Made by a program: the position numbers and the translations under genes. A DNA stretch of 43,740 bases from Candidatus Defluviicoccus seviourii (GTDB lineage: Bacteria; Pseudomonadota; Alphaproteobacteria; Rhodospirillales; Defluviicoccaceae), in assembly GCA_900609035.2 (NCBI GenBank), contig UXAT02000017.1, positions 1 to 43,740 on the forward strand. The letters are read 5' to 3'. Below are positions 42,630 through 43,740 of this stretch, one piece after another. The notes below the pieces were generated by a model. It was not told the origin of the DNA, did no database searches, and saw only the letters and a list, made by a program, of their open reading frames with translations. Positions within the stretch are counted from its first letter, which is position 1. Each line of letters starts with the position of its first letter.

Positions 42630-43496
42630 TCAGCGCAAGCTGAGGCGGCGCCGGACCGCGGCGGCAACCCGGTGTCGAAATCCGCTTGGAAACCGACGGG
42701 CGTTCATCTGCAGGCTCATGCCCCCATCAATGAAGAGGCTGGCGCCATGGATGTACTCCGCTTGGTCGGAGGCAAGCCAGACGGCCGCGCGCGCGATGTC
42801 TTCCGGTTCAGCAATCCTCTGCAGCGGAATCGAATGGGCCAAGGCGGCAGCCGCATCCGGGTCTGCCATGACTGCGGCCAAGCGATCGGTGTTGGTAGCA
42901 CCAGGGCAAACGCAGTTGACCCGGATGCCGAAGGGGCCGGCTTCGAGAGCCAGCGTACGCATCAGCATCATTGTGCCGGCCTTGGCGGCGGCATAGGCGG
43001 CGGCATTCGGGCGCGCGAAAGCCTCGTGAATCGAACTGACGAACAGGATCTTCCCGCAGCTTGAGGAGACCGCCCGCTCGCAGCCCTGGCGTTTGAAGAG
43101 GCGCACCGCCTCCCGACTGCACAGAAACGCTCCGGTAAGGTTCACATCGATGGTTGCCTGCCAGGTCGCCAGCGACAACGTTTCCACGGGCCCGAGAGCT
43201 TCGGTCCCGGCGTTGTTGACCAGAATGTCCAGGGGACTCGCTGCTTCCAGCATCGCGACCACGTCCGCTTCGTTGGACACGTCAGCGCAGATCACGCTGA
43301 CCTTCCCGCCGGCGGCTTCGATCGTGGCGGCCGTCGCTTCGGCTGCCCTCCGCTTGGCCGGGAGGTCATTGACAACCACGCGGGCGCCGGCTGCGGCCAT
43401 GGCCTGGGCGATCGCGCGACCGATGCCCGCGCCGGCGCCGGTCACCAACGCGCTCTGACCCGAGAGCAAGTGGTTGGGAGAGATCGCACTCGACAT
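42630..43496 (-). CDS. Short-chain dehydrogenase/reductase
   Basis: The product is a classical SDR (288 residues). The cofactor motif is VTGAGAGIGRAIAQAMAAAGARVVVND, and NNAG occurs as ILVNNAGTEALG. The catalytic Ser region is ILFVSSIHEAFARPNAAAYAAAKAG, with Tyr-x-x-x-Lys (YAAAK), and VCPGATNTDRL follows. The end WLASDQAEYIHGASLFIDGGMS is the usual sugar- or alcohol-dehydrogenase tail. Asp in place of a basic residue after the Gly motif (VVVND) favours NAD over NADP. The substrate is unknown. ATG 43496 has AAGGGTGG six bases upstream; a longer open frame reaches 43595. Confidence 0.92.
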   Translation of the reverse strand: MSSAISPNHLLSGQSALVTGAGAGIGRAIAQAMAAAGARVVVNDLPAKRRAAEATAATIEAAGGKVSVICADVSNEADVVAMLEAASPLDILVNNAGTEALGPVETLSLATWQATIDVNLTGAFLCSREAVRLFKRQGCERAVSSSCGKILFVSSIHEAFARPNAAAYAAAKAGTMMLMRTLALEAGPFGIRVNCVCPGATNTDRLAAVMADPDAAAALAHSIPLQRIAEPEDIARAAVWLASDQAEYIHGASLFIDGGMSLQMNARRFPSGFRHRVAAAVRRRLSLR

Positions 43497-43507
43497 AAGG
43501 GCCACCC

Positions 43508-43740
43508 TTAGGTTGCGCCTGCGTCTATGAGCATGTCCCGTAGCAAGTGCCGGGAGCTCATCATCGCCCGCCCGTGGTGGTACGGTTCCTTCCAAACACT
43601 GGCCTTGGCACCGCTGATGACACCATCGGGCGCGATCGTGGTATGCCAGTCACCGTGCACCCAAGAAGTGGTCTCGGATTTTGAGACCACGGGCTTGAGT
43701 GGAAGCTGATACCGTTTCGTCGTGGCAGACGGAGCGGACG
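43508..43740 (-). CDS. 3' end of an unidentified gene, cut by the window edge
   Basis: A minus-strand frame ends with TAA at 43508-43510 and stays open to the right edge of the window. The visible part includes TSWVHGDWHTTIAPDGVISG and WKEPYHHGRAMMSSRHLLRDMLIDAGAT. I do not recognise the family. It could start at ATG 43690 or upstream beyond the window. It lies 12 bases before the SDR start and may be in one transcript with it. Confidence 0.45.
   Translation of the reverse strand, partial: SAPSATTKRYQLPLKPVVSKSETTSWVHGDWHTTIAPDGVISGAKASVWKEPYHHGRAMMSSRHLLRDMLIDAGAT

Overview
The window reads as chromosomal DNA of a GC-rich Gram-negative bacterium, most likely an alphaproteobacterium close to Rhodospirillales (inference). 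Support comes from the split P-protein genes gcvPA/gcvPB, the thrB-rnhA pair, a COQ10/RatA-type protein, a type I-secreted RTX protein, an hslVU operon behind what looks like an alphaproteobacterial heat-shock promoter, and a large liv-type cluster with an embedded acyl-CoA ligase. No rRNA, tRNA, CRISPR array or complete insertion sequence was found.

Layout. 1-3154: an RTX C-terminal fragment, then a type I-secreted GDSL hydrolase with RTX repeats and a clear promoter. 3193-8095 (minus): glycine cleavage genes gcvT-gcvH-gcvPA-gcvPB followed by a COQ10-like gene. 8249-10634: lipoprotein and CDGSH gene (minus), divergent from thrB-rnhA. 10737-15064: peroxiredoxin and a DsbD-type reductase (minus), divergent from yqgE and a ZnuB-like permease. 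15205-18483: an LpxH-like phosphoesterase overlapping a GT4 glycosyltransferase, convergent with ahcY. 18870-19740: an AT-rich two-gene cassette (80-residue unknown protein plus dCTP deaminase). 19938-23942: hslVU and, at the 3' end of hslU, a small inserted element. 23983-27743 (minus): lutABC, a Smr-domain gene and a DUF2892 gene. 27966-36305 (minus): livG, acyl-CoA ligase, livH, livM, livK, livF and an RNA methyltransferase. 36477-43740: glycerate 2-kinase, GST, TPR protein, an SDR-like epimerase, an NfeD/slipin pair, an SDR, and the 3' end of another gene.

The most unusual structure is at hslU. A perfect 61-bp direct repeat of the hslU 3' end (21855-21915 and 23872-23932) brackets about 2 kb. 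After the identical core both copies still encode Phe-Ile-Leu-stop, but with different codons. This is the footprint of site-specific integration into a gene end in which the incoming DNA restores the reading frame. No recombinase lies between the repeats. The cargo is a 102-residue single-pass membrane protein with its own terminator and a 387-residue protein of unknown family ending in three membrane helices. With the AT-rich dcd cassette on the other side, hslVU is flanked by foreign cargo on both sides. I regard this as the best candidate for an undescribed system; its function is unknown, and a phage-defence role is only a hypothesis.

Elsewhere the genes form coherent functional units: C1/glycine metabolism (gcv, ahcY), threonine synthesis (thrB), periplasmic redox (dsbD next to peroxiredoxin), lactate oxidation (lut), and uptake plus activation of an organic solute (liv cluster with acyl-CoA ligase).
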